From Galdieria partita (taxonomy: Eukaryota; Rhodophyta; Bangiophyceae; Galdieriales; Galdieriaceae): a stretch of 64,000 nucleotides of DNA. Each line of letters begins with the position of its first letter. Position 1 is the first letter of the stretch. Under the pieces are notes generated by a model. The model was given only the letters and a program-made list of their open reading frames with translations, was not told where the DNA came from and searched no databases. Location of the stretch: NCBI GenBank assembly GCA_025991245.1, contig BQMJ01000037.1, forward strand, positions 22,501-86,500, given 5' to 3'. A program made the translations under genes and the position numbers. Of the stretch, positions 10,727-21,405 are shown piece after piece.

Positions 10727-12362
10727 ATGACTTCCAAAGGAAGCAAAGACAAGACAAGTAACGTTCCTGGAACTGACCCAGGTGAAGATGTTTCTTCTCG
10801 TGTTATGACACGTTCGCAAGACATAGGAAGGGAGAGAATACCAAAGAACTATCGTAAGTCGAGCTTTATAAACGAGTTGTGTACTTATAGAGACTTCTCT
10901 AGTTACCAACTTTAAGCAACAGAAACTTCGCGCATGGCAACCGATATTGACACCTGGTTGGGTTATTTCAACTCTCTTTTTAGGAGGTCTCGTTTGTGTT
11001 ATTATTGGTGGCATCATACTTGGATATTCGAATAGAGTAAGAAAGAAAGTTGCTGTTCTTTATTGCATCTTACTTGACTAGGTAATCCGATACTCGAAGC
11101 GTTACGATAATATTCCTGAGTGTGACGTTGGAGCGGAAGTTGCACAGCCCAATTTTGCCAAAACTTGTTCCGTTTCAATAGATGTGACAAAACAAATGAA
11201 AGCACCGGTTTTCCTGTATTATAAGTTGAACAATTTCTATCAGAACCATCGGCAAGTTGTCACTGTCCCTCCCTATTGGTTATCTTTAATAACCAGTCAC
11301 TAGGCGTTATGTTGCTAGTAGAAGTGACCAGCAACTTCACGGAGACATAGTTAAGATTTCGTCTCTTAAAAGACAGTGCGCTCCTGGTAAGAGTTTATTC
11401 CTTTTTTTCGTTCGTTTTCTAACGTGTTTAGGTCCTTATGCCTTCAATTCTACTACGAATATGTCTCTTGACGGTCAATATTATATCCAATCAGCTTATC
11501 GGAGCAATGTATGTTGTGATTTCTTCTCTAGTGTGTTTATTTATACTAGATAGAGCTCTGAAATTAACAATGAACTTGATTCGAGGCTTGTCATACCTTG
11601 TGGATTGGTTGCATGGAGCTTTTTTAATGGTTCGTTTGTTTCCTTTCTTTTTTATTCAATCTAAAAAAGACAATTTAGATACTATCGGAGTGAATCAAAG
11701 TATTACATTTGTAAACAGCGATAACAAATTCGTCAACATTTCATTCTCTACAAAAGGCATTGCATGGTAAATGCGATTGTCTTCCTTTGAATGGGTTTAG
11801 ACCAGACTCTTTTTAGGAATTCTGATATTGATACGAAGTTTAGACCTGGACCTGACCCACCGTTTTCATCCGAGAATGACGACCTAATTACTGACGAAGC
11901 CTTCATGGTTCATTCGCTTCTATTTATCATTTCTTGTTTAGTTTACAAACGATAGGTTTGGATGCGCGTGGCTGCTTTACCCAATTTCCAAAAACTTTAT
12001 GGAGTTATCCGCAATGGAAGTTTGGAACCCGGAAGATACATTTTTAATATCACAGCAAGTAAGAACTATTGTAGAATTCAAGACGTTCTAATATTATCCT
12101 TTCAACAGGGTATCCTGTGGCATCATTTGGTGGTGAGAAATATTTGGTTTTATCAACGACGACATGGCTTGGAGGGTCCAATCGGTTTTTGGGAATCCTT
12201 TATATTGTTGTTGGTTGTATTGCTATAGTTCTCGCTGTAGGTTTTCTTCTCAAATATCTATTTGGCCAAAGAGCCATGAGTGGAAAAGATGGGCCTATTG
12301 TTTGGAGTCGTTACGAGGCAAATGATGGTAGAGTGCATATTCAGGGTACTCTACGAGCATAA
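10727..12362 (+). CDS. CDC50/LEM3 family P4-ATPase (lipid flippase) beta subunit
   Basis: CDC50 proteins partner P4-ATPases that flip phospholipids in Golgi and plasma membranes. The N-terminus is polar (MTSKGSKDKTSN), followed by a first membrane segment near 10980-11030 (TLFLGGLVCVIIGGIILGYS). The long lumenal domain has the family hallmarks: CDVGAEVAQPNF with cysteines, LYYKLNNFYQNHRRYVASR, the PCGLVAWSFFN block at about 11597-11630, and GIAW at about 11758. The second membrane segment lies near 12190-12250, before a short basic tail. Several N-x-S/T sites are visible. I see about seven short introns; their exact borders were only partly fixed. The ATG at 10727 is chosen because the open frame upstream begins only with TTG. 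It diverges from allantoinase with a 50 bp gap. Confidence 0.88.
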
Positions 12363-13025
12363 GGACAAGAAAACACCATTTCAATGGTTTCATGTCAAAT
12401 TAGACTATTTTGTCGTTCCATATGTAGATTCTTATAAACTGGAACGTTTTGTTGAATTTCGAAATTGACAGTTATGGTTTCAAGGAACCCCATATGTGAA
12501 CAGTTGTAAAATTTTCCGAGTCAACGTTTCTTTCATCATTCCGAAAACAGTTGAAACTATTGTTGTAGAATATATTTTGAGTTGCCTTTAAAATAGACAC
12601 GAAACAGCCTACTGATTTTCTTCAACTTCCTGAGACGAAGACAAGTGAGTTAAACTAAAGTCGATAGGTGCCGAGTCAATCACGGAAAGTAAGATATTCT
12701 GCTTAAATCCACAATCACTTTTGCTACGTTGTGGTAAGGGGATTATGAGAGTCGTAATGGTTCTGACTATTCCTTACATAGCTAGAAATAACAGCATTTG
12801 AAACATTGAAGTAAATTGGTCTTTGTGAAGACAGAAAGCTTTGAGCAAGGAACGTTATCGAATTCTACAATGAAGCTGTACAGACTGCTCAGCAAGTATA
12901 GAGAAAAACTGGAACGAAGACCAGATAAACCAATAATAATCTCTAAAACACAAATGCTGTGTTCTCAGCTATACCTAACTTGTTTTCGAGACTTGTTCTC
13001 GCTTATAGACTGACTGTCTCCAGAA
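12363..13025. other. Intergenic region, CDC50 to PEX6
   Basis: About 660 bp with no clear gene. A short frame starting with ATG at 12870 encodes a basic, coding-like stretch (MKLYRLLSKYREKLERRP) and ends at 13013. I tried to splice it to the PEX6 frame and found no intron of acceptable length in the right phase, so I leave it out of PEX6. It may be an upstream ORF or chance. Confidence 0.4.
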
Positions 13026-15920
13026 ATGCCTGAAGAGAGTAAATTGCTACATTGTAAGATCCATCTTAAATGCATTGAGCCTCGTGCAATTCTTGTTCAT
13101 ATGAATATTGTTTGTCCTTGTTCTTTCGTCATAAAAGATCCTTTTATTTCCAGAAATACTTTAGACAACTTAAAATGGTTCCCTTTGGCGAAAATTCCAT
13201 TTCAAGCTTATAGACAAATAAGGAGGAATCAACCGAGTTTGTCAGGCGTACGAAACGTAGTTTTGCTTCCTATAGATATCCTTCGTGAAGCACAGGTAAC
13301 TTCAGGAGGCTGGGTCTTGGTTTGGAAACGAAGTGAAAATGGTGCAGAACCTTTGCAGTACGCTAAAATATTGGCTACAGAACTTATACTGGATGTGGCA
13401 CCCTCGGAATACACTTTTTTGAAACAAGTTGCTTGGCTTTCTCCTGGTCTATATTTCTTGACCCGTGGTGCAGACATGGTTTCCATAGAGGTTGTACAAA
13501 GAAGAAAACAATTCGGGGTAAAAGATGTCTTCCCTTTTTCATTGCGTGGCCGCAAAATACCCATAGTGTCAGAAATAGCAGTTGCAAGGGTAAAGGATGC
13601 GAAACCACTGCAAGAGTGGGAGGATCTATTTGTGAGTTTCAGCTTGAAGAGATACTTTCATAAGCCAAGATTATTGAGACTGGGTGAGATATTTGCTGTT
13701 GTAGTAACCCACGAATTGTTGTTTGATTGGTTTCATTACTCTTTCGCAATGGAAAAAATTCCTCCTTTAAACAAGATAGATTTTTACGAATACTATTTGA
13801 CAGATATAGGTAGGAAAATTTTCTTTTTTCGGGTGGAAAAGTTGTTGGTGGTTGGCTCTGTCATTTCTGTTGAGGAACCAGCTCTGATAGACCCAGAAAT
13901 TTCAAAAGTGTCTCAGGTTTCCGGCATATGTTCAATGATACCGAATGACTTGCACTTGTTTGACCTCCAAGAACATTATTTAATGGAGAATGTGGAAGTA
14001 TTATCGAAACATTCGTCATGTATAAATCCAGATTTGTTCGACAAGTTGAAGGTGCTTTTGGAAAATCATCTTACAAAGGGGTATATTCGTAGCGTGTGGT
14101 GGAGGTCGTTTAGCTGCGGTATTTTGCTTTATGGTTCAGACGATGTGGGTTTGCATCTTCTTGTTCATGACGTTTGTTACAGCATGGGTTTGCCAGTTTT
14201 TGATATTGACTGCCTGAGATTTTTTGGGTCTATCGAGGATCAGCAGAACGGTGTATCTCATATGGAACAGTTCCTCAGTTTGTTACATGAACGATATTTG
14301 GAGTTTCAGCCTTGTGCTTTATTGCTTCGGAACTTTACAGCGCTTGACAGTAGTTCTGAGCGAGCAAACATGAGCTCATCGAGGACCAGTTTCAAAACGA
14401 GACTTTTCAGTAAGATCGAAGCATTAATGAATGATGTTCGAAACGGACATTCTATGAAGGGCTGTGATTCACAAAGGTAGGTTCATAAAAGTATTTATTA
14501 GACTTCTTGACAAGTTCTTCCATAGCTCTTCTATTATATTTGCTACTTGTGAGAGAGCAGACGATTTGGATCCTCAATTGCGATCTTTATTTGTATATGA
14601 GTTAGAAGTAAGACTTTTCTATGCCAGGTATTTTTGGCTTCACTCAGAATTCTTTCAAGGTCTCTGTTCCTAGTGAAGACATACGCAAACGATATTTAGA
14701 AATCCTCTTGCGGAAGGTGCCAATAGTTGATAGAATGTCTTCAGAATTTGCGATGAAATATAGCAAGGCATTGCGTTCGTATACTTCTAAGATGTTATAT
14801 TTTTGGTGTTCTCAAGTAGCACTGCATTGCTTGACAAGAGTTGTAAAGGACAACTTTAATATTCCAGAAGAAGCAGTTGCAACTGCAACGAAGAACATGG
14901 AAGACCGAACAAATATGTCTGTGATAAAATCAAGTTTGAGAGTGCCCAAGATTACTTGGAAGGATATTGGTGGTTTGTCCAATGTACGAGAACTTGTTAT
15001 AGAAAGCATCCAATTGCCACTTCTTTATCCAGAGCTGTATAAGAACACGTCACAGGTGCAACATCGCTCCGGACTACTTTTTTATGGTCCACCGGGTACA
15101 GGCAAGACTTTACTTGCGAAAGCAATTGCAAACGAATGTGGTTGTAGTTTTTTAAGTGTGAAAGGTCCTGAGCTAATGAATATGTATGTTGGTGAAAGTG
15201 AGAAGAACATCCGAGACATTTTTTCGAAGGCTAGAGAGGCATCTCCTTGTGTTGTTTTCTTTGATGAACTGGATAGTTTGGCTCCGATGCGAGGTCAGAG
15301 CTCTGATGGTGGCGGTGTAATGGACAGAGTGGTGAGTCAACTTTTAACAGAAATGGATGATTTGCACAATAGTGGCAAGATAAAACAAAAGGTTGTTTTG
15401 TTTGCTTAAAATATCATTCTTTTATTGACAGTAATCTTAGGACTCATCCTCCTTGGGCGTCATCGTGGTTGGTGCCACAAATCGTCCTGATTTGTTAGAT
15501 TCTGCGTTACTAAGACCTGGAAGATTTGATAAGCTCATTTATGTGGGTTCTCCTGAGACAGTTGAAGCTCGTTTCGAAGTTTTATCTGCATTGACTCGAA
15601 AATTTGTTTTTTCCGATGATGTGGATTTGATGACTATTGCAAAATGTTGCCCGAAAATTGTTAGTGGAGCAGATTTGTATGGACTTTGTGCCGATGCTTG
15701 GTTGTTTGCAGCGAAGAGAACGATCCGGATTCAAGAACAGTCTGTACAAATACAACATGATTCTGTCGCATTGGATGAGGGACTTGAAGTAGTAGTATGC
15801 CAACAGGACTTTTTAGATGCTAACTCACGTCTAAGCCCCTCACTTTCTGAAGAAATGCTTTCCCATTATAAAGAACTTGTGAAGCGGTTTTCATCAACAG
15901 AACAAAGAGGGCGTCATTGA
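13026..15920 (+). CDS. PEX6: Peroxisomal AAA+ ATPase PEX6
   Basis: PEX6 forms a hexamer with PEX1 that pulls the receptor PEX5 out of the peroxisome membrane. Four exons (13026-14476, 14526-14607, 14660-15391, 15441-15920) join in frame to 914 residues. The second ATPase domain is complete: the ITWKDIGGL entry, Walker A GPPGTGKT (about 15093), pore-loop [11 protein letters not shown], Walker [10 protein letters not shown], the PEX6-typical [19 protein letters not shown], and ATNRPDLLD with the LLRPGRFD arginine finger. The first domain is degenerate: at its Walker A site (about 14131-14160) it reads YGSDDVGLH, with no P-loop lysine, as PEX6 often shows. The weak D1 and the '[13 protein letters not shown]' spelling separate it from PEX1, CDC48 and NVL. 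The start is the first ATG of the long frame; a further upstream exon cannot be excluded. Confidence 0.9.
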
Positions 15921-16714
15921 AAGTGTATACTAGCATTACAAGAATTAGCTCTTCTCACTAAACAAAACAGAATTTCAAATTTCCTGAACATTGAATGCTG
16001 CACTCCCATCAGTATTTATTTGAAACAAGTTGAGAGTTTTGGTTTAAGACAGGTTCTTTAATACACTTCATAGTGTACCAGGTCTTGTGGTGTTCTCATG
16101 TTTTTGAAGCACAGCAACAGCATCTATGAGATACGAGAACTTAGAAGACATTTAGATGGGAACATGGAGACTTGGAAAGATTTATCGAAAAGGAAGTATT
16201 TGAGTGTTGTCATTTGAATAGTCAATGAAAGTATTCCAAGCGAATTTTTCTTGAGGAATGTATCCGTCGCTGTTCATGATTGTTAGATGCGGAAATATAC
16301 CTATTCCTTAGTTACTTGTTGTAATAGTATTTGAACTTTGAAGTGTTTATTACCAAAAATTTTGTGGCTTTTCTTTGATTCCTTGTGATAGAGGTAAGTT
16401 GTGTATGTCCTTCTGATCGTTAACTTCGAGTGATGATTGGGTATTGGTCCGTGTTTATGAACGAACAAGAGTTCTTGAACAGAAGGAAACCCCGACTTCT
16501 GATATGTTTCGCAGTATTTCTATTTGATTCACAGTAACTGAGTTGTTATTTTCAGGGAACCCGTCTGTACTGATGTCTAGAGTTGAAGTATGGCCTATTC
16601 GACACAAACAAAAGTATGACGTCAACTTGGCGCCAAAGCTAGCACAGGAAACTTTATTGAACAAAGAGACTTGGAACTGGAGATGAACTTATTCTAAAAC
16701 TCTCTCTATGGAAA
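15921..16714. other. Intergenic region, PEX6 to COX6B 3' ends
   Basis: About 790 bp between two convergent genes. A 39-codon frame on the plus strand at about 16098-16217 (MFLKHSNSIYEIRELRR) looks coding-like, but I recognise no family and no continuation. No RNA gene is seen. Confidence 0.4.
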
Positions 16715-17022
16715 CTACACTGGTCCAGGAAATGTACCATTGGCACGCTGTTCGTCCCAGTTTTCCAACTATTACAATACTCAGAAGCTGCCAATAAACA
16801 ACATATAGCCAAACAAACCCATTCGTTAGGACAAAGAGATTTATACCATCTCTTGAACTTCTGACACTCACTATCTTCCTCCCCCTTCTGTTTCACACAA
16901 GCGTGGTACTCTATGTACCGCGACCAACAGTGCTTTGCTTGATTGGTTGTTTGGAAACGAGGATCATGGGGTGCTGTTTCCAACTTGATCTCCATATTTT
17001 CGTTTTCTCCCTCTTCTGCCAT
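16715..17022 (-). CDS. COX6B: Cytochrome c oxidase subunit 6b
   Basis: This is a small nuclear subunit of mitochondrial complex IV on the intermembrane-space side. The first exon begins at ATG 17022 and carries TAPHDPRFQTTNQAKHCW, the family signature. It also has a CHCH fold with C-X9-C (CWSRYIEYHAC) and C-X10-C (CQKFKRWYKSLC) pairs and the PNEW motif. A short intron (about 16773-16818) follows PNEW, and the second exon gives the typical ending ENWDEQRANGTFPGPV. Translation without splicing would give a longer, wrong tail. Length is about 85 residues, normal for the family. It is divergent from Rab GDI with 102 bp between the start codons. Confidence 0.93.
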
Positions 17023-17124
17023 AACTCACAAACAAGAAAATCTGCTTTAGGAAAACGACCAAAATCCACAAAACGCTAACCCACAAATGAGTAATAGAAT
17101 TGCACTTGTGCTGTCGGTTTGCAA

Positions 17125-18596
17125 ATGGATTCCTCCGCAACCCAAATAGAAACTGGTGTTTCCAGTATTTCGATTGATGAGAAACCAGGTAGTAAGAAAC
17201 TAGCCGATGGAAGTTATGATGTAGTTGTTCTGGGAACTGGTCTCACAGAATGTATCTTATCTGGTATATTTTCTGTGAGTGGATACAAAGTTCTTCACAT
17301 GGATCGAAACGGGTATTATGGGGGTGCCTGTGCAAGTATAAGCCTCAAACAGTTGTATGAGAAACTGAAAGATGGGTCTGAGCCTGACAGCACTAAGCTA
17401 GGACAGTCTAGAGATTATAACATAGATTTGATTCCCAAGTTTATTTTGTCAGGTGGAAACTTGGTTCGTATTTTGGCTGCAACACAAGTGACAAAATATC
17501 TTGAGTTTAAGCTAGTTGATGGAAGTTTTGTGGTTCATGGAGGAAAACCACATAAAGTTCCCGTAACTCCGAGAGAAGCTATGACGTCAGGGTTGATGAG
17601 CTTGTTAGAAAAGAATCGTTGTAGACAGTTTTTTTCTTATGTGCAAGACGTGAATGCCACGGATTCTGCAACTTTTGGTAATCTTGACCTAAAGAGAAAC
17701 ACTATGCGTCAAGTTTTTGAATACTTTGGTTTGAAACAAGACACTGTTGATTTCATTGGACATGCTCTTGCTCTTTACAAGGATGATACGTATCTGGAGC
17801 TTCCTGCTTTACCAACAATTGAAAGAATACAACTTTATGCCAACAGTTTGGCACGATATGGTCGTTCTCCATATATTTACCCACTTTACGGATTGGGTGA
17901 GTTACCTCAAGCCTTTGCAAGGCTAAGTGCAGTATATGGAGGTTCGTATTGTTCCTTGTTATTGAAGACCCAAAAGTAACACGTGATCTTACAGGAACTT
18001 ATATGTTGAATCGAGGAGTTGATAAAATTGATTATAACTTAGAAAAAAAAGTTTGTGGAGTGTATTCAAACGAGGAATACGCTAGTTGTCGTTTTATTGT
18101 AGCGGATCCAAGTTATTTTCCAGAAAAGGCTCAACCCGTTGGGAAGGTAATTTATTCAGTTTTGTACAATAGTAACTGAAAGAGTGTAATCTAGGTTATT
18201 CGCTGTTATTGTATACTGAGAGAAGCACCGCCTCACACGAAAGATGCTTCTTCGTGTCAGATAATCATTCCACATCGACAAGTATCTCCGCCTCGTCGTT
18301 CAAATATTTATGTTTTAGTATTGTCACATAGCCACAGAGTATGTCCTGAAGGCTTCTATATTGCTTTGGTATCTACAACTGTAGAAACCAGTCAACCCGA
18401 AGATGAAGTCACTCCAGGAATCCAACTTTTGGGTACCAGTGTTTTAGAAAAGTTCTATTCAGTGGATGATATTTACGAGCCTTTAGAAGGCTCTCATCAA
18501 GACAATATCTTTTTATCGAGGAGTTACGACGCAACAACACACTTTGAAAGCACTATGGACGATGTCTTTGAAATTTATGAAAAGGTAGGTGGATAA
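17125..18596 (+). CDS. GDI1: Rab GDP dissociation inhibitor
   Basis: GDI extracts GDP-bound Rab GTPases from membranes and returns them to donor compartments. The N-terminal dinucleotide-fold signature VVVLGTGLTECILSG is followed by the conserved HMDRNGYYGG block. The Rab-binding platform reads YNIDLIPKFILSGG and is followed by the YPLYGLGELPQAFARL segment, all as in GDI rather than Rab escort protein. Three exons (17125-17941, 17995-18146, 18195-18596) give about 456 residues. The C-terminus ESTMDDVFEIYE matches GDI. I end it at the TAA at 18594. An alternative splice of the last AAG to an acceptor near 18624 would add a few different residues. The ATG at 17125 is preferred to the in-frame TTG six bases upstream. 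Confidence 0.9.
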
Positions 18597-18743
18597 TGGA
18601 TCTACTGTTTTATTTGATACTTAGCCAGTCTATAGATCTTTGGTAAACCTTTGGATGTCTCGCATTTGAGTTCTTAAAGTGGCCAAAAATAAAGTTTTAT
18701 CATTTCCCAATTTGAAGACTTGGAAGAAATATTCTTCGACCTC

Positions 18744-19277
18744 ATGTCGACAGTGGATGATGCCATGTCTAGTAATGAAAACGTTCTCTTGGTTGATTTG
18801 GATAATAATATAATAGGTTCTTGTGCAAGAAAGGAAATGAGAGCCAAAAATCTACCTCACCGAGCATCTTATATTTTGGTTTTGTATTCTGACGATAAAA
18901 TAATCGTCCAGAAACGAACGAAACACAAAGACTATTGTCCAGGCTATTATGAAGTGACTGCCGGTGGTGTGAACAGTTTCGGAGAAAGTAAAGAAGAGTG
19001 TGCGGAAAGAGAACTTTTTGAAGAACTAGGTATACGCAGTCCATTGACTCATTGCTTCAGTTTCTTCTTTAGAGATAACCACACAACTGTTTGGGGAGAC
19101 TTTTGGACCTGCCGGTTCCAAGGACGTGTTCCTGAAGACTTGACACTTCAAGAATCTGAGGTAGAAAGCGTGGAGCTAATGACTGTAAACCAAATCTTAC
19201 AAGAAGCTGACGAAAAACAGAAACAGTTTACACCTGACAGTTTGTATGCGCTACGAAAGTGGATTGGCTATGAATAA
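18744..19277 (+). CDS. Nudix hydrolase, YfcD-like
   Basis: A single-exon protein of 177 residues. The Nudix box is intact at about residues 72-95: GGVNSFGESKEECAERELFE followed by ELGI, which fits GX5EX7REUXEEXGU. Before it is a segment (RKEMRAKNLPHRASYILVL, then KRTKHKDYCPG) that is characteristic of bacterial YfcD-like Nudix proteins and of the related isopentenyl-diphosphate isomerase fold. Substrate cannot be read from the sequence; a nucleoside-diphosphate derivative is expected. It lies about 150 bp after GDI on the same strand, and its stop is 28 bp from the stop of the convergent glycerol-3-phosphate dehydrogenase. Confidence 0.85.
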   Translation: MSTVDDAMSSNENVLLVDLDNNIIGSCARKEMRAKNLPHRASYILVLYSDDKIIVQKRTKHKDYCPGYYEVTAGGVNSFGESKEECAERELFEELGIRSPLTHCFSFFFRDNHTTVWGDFWTCRFQGRVPEDLTLQESEVESVELMTVNQILQEADEKQKQFTPDSLYALRKWIGYE

Positions 19278-19305
19278 AGACAATGTACGGGGGAGTATAG
19301 TCGGG

Positions 19306-21265
19306 TTATGTGACCTGCTTTAACTTTGGTTCTGTTCTTCCGCCAAGGAAGGAGGCAAGGAACCTTCTTCCTTGTTCCAACTCTTCTTCTCGTCTCCTGC
19401 TACTCCAATCGTAGATGTCTCCAAGAATTTCTACAACCCGTGGCAAAGCCTGATTGGCAGCTTCAGCATCTAGAAATGCTAACCTGCATCTTCTGGCAAG
19501 AAAATCTGCTGCTGTAAAGCAATATTCGTTTTGAGCGCAGTACACAATTTCGGCTTCTAAAACTGGATAACCGTGAACTAGCCTCTTTCCCCAACCCTGT
19601 TGTGCTAGCTCACATACTTTATAGGCCTGATCACCATATGAAGTACTCAAATGCTTCGCACAATCGATATCTAACTCGCCGACTGATGGACTCATCGACT
19701 TCGAAACTGTATATTTTAGACGTCTATAGTTTTGCACTAGAAAAGTGAAATAAGAAGGGTCCCAAGAATGAGAGCCTATTAGTTGAACATATGGCGTTTT
19801 GCATGAATCTTGCGGTTTTAGCTGTCCAACTTGGATGGCCTTATCAACAGTATCTTGAGCCATTCTACGGTAAGTAGTCCACTTTCCACCTGCAACAGTA
19901 ACGAGGCCTTCAGGTGAGGCAAAGACTAAATGATCCCGAAGAATATTTTGCGTATCCTTTGCTCTTGGATCTCTTGCTAGGGGTCTAATACCACTCCATG
20001 CCGACTTCACGTCTTCTCGTCGTACTTGAACGTTTAAATAATCACGAATGGCTTCTAAAATAAATGCTATTTCATCTTCATGTGGTTGAGGCAATTCTGT
20101 TATTTCTGTTGACGAATCAGTTGTTCCAGCTATAGTAGAGCCCAACCATGGAAGCATAAAAACAACCCGACCATCTTTAGTTTTCGGAACTATTAGTCCC
20201 ATTCCATCCGGTGAATAGTACGAGGGTAATGTGACGTGTACTCCTGAACTTGGTGCAATAATATCAGAAGATGTTGGATTGACCATATGATGAATACTGT
20301 CAGAAAAAGGACCTGCAGCATTTACAACTACCTTGGCATGAATATCAAACTCTTCTCCATTCAGGCGGTCTCTTACTCTTGCTCCGATAACTTTTCCATT
20401 TTGTGAATTCTTCAACAGTCCGATAACCTCAGTATGATTTGCTACAGCTGCACCGTACAGAGCAGCTGTTAAGGCTACAGAAATATTTACTCTGGCGTCG
20501 TTCATCTGACCGTCGAAATAAACAATAGCTCCTCTTAATGGCTTCTTATCTGCACGTAACGGCGAAAGTGTGGGGAATAATCTTCTGGCTTCGACAGATG
20601 AATAGTGCTTTGAAAGATATAAGCTGCCATGACCCACAGCAGCTATAGCGTCGTAAAACTTTAGACCTATCCAGTAAAATGGAACCTCCCACCACTGATA
20701 ACAAGGAAGAATAGTTGGCAAAGGATGAGTCAAATGAGGTGCTTGTTTTAGCATGATGGCTCTCTCGTGAAGTGCTTCAAATACGAGACCCAACTGCTTC
20801 GGATCCAAGTTAAAAAAAGCTTTTTCTAAGTAGCGCACTCCACCGTGAATAAGTTTTGTACTCCTTGAAGACGTTCCTGAAGCGAAGTCGTCCCGCTCTA
20901 CAAGACCAACGGAAAGTCCACGCAGGGCGGCGTCTAGAGCAACTCCAGAGCCAGTTGCTCCTATTCTGCTATGAAAACCAACCAACACCAGATCAAACTT
21001 TCTTACCTCCTCCAATGACTAGAATATCCAACGAATTCTGTTCTTGACTGGAAGATCGCAAACTCTCCAGTTGCTTCTGCCTGGAAGGAACGCTCTCTAA
21101 CGGTGGCAAGCGAACTGCACTCTTACCGTCATTGGAACCTTCTTTATAATCGACTCTCGCGAACGGTGCTGCACTGGAAGAGGTGCCTATTATGGTTGCT
21201 CCTAAAGCCCCCACAGCTAGTATACCACCACCAACAAACAGCAGAGTCTTACGAAAGGCTCCCAT
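19306..21265 (-). CDS. FAD-dependent glycerol-3-phosphate dehydrogenase, mitochondrial type
   Basis: It oxidises glycerol-3-phosphate to dihydroxyacetone phosphate and passes electrons to quinone, the membrane half of the glycerol-phosphate shuttle. Exon 1 (21265-21007) holds an N-terminal hydrophobic segment (TLLFVGGGILAVGALGATIIG), probably an inner-membrane anchor. It ends within the FAD motif, and splicing out 46 bp gives VIGGGATGSGVALDAALRG. Exon 2 has GTSSRSTKLIHGGVRYLE, DGQMNDARVN, the WSGIRPLARDP region and the VTVAGGKWTTYRRMAQD block, all typical of GlpD/GUT2/GPD2. Total 637 residues. It lacks the C-terminal EF-hands of animal GPD2. It is in tandem with the AGC kinase, whose stop is 140 bp upstream of this start. 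Confidence 0.93.
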
Positions 21266-21405
21266 CTTCCCAAAAGCAACTTGTTAAATATTCTCAATCT
21301 TTACTAACAAATGGCACTGACAAATCGTTCAAACGGTATAAAGGGCAACTATGTTACAACAAAACAATCATCCAAAAAATATAAAAAGATAAATATCAAA
21401 AATAA

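Noticed and set aside
12816-13013. Possible first exon of PEX6 (MKLYRLLSKYREK frame)
   Set aside because: No donor/acceptor pair of plausible length keeps the frame into 13026; left as an unexplained short frame.
16098-16217. 39-codon frame resembling a small mitochondrial protein
   Set aside because: I considered COX6A, but the characteristic C-terminal motif is absent downstream; a chance frame is likely.
18744-19277. Isopentenyl-diphosphate isomerase
   Set aside because: The fold is shared, but the KRTKHKDYCPG lead and intact Nudix REXXEE box fit YfcD-like Nudix hydrolases; the IDI catalytic Cys/Glu motifs are not seen.
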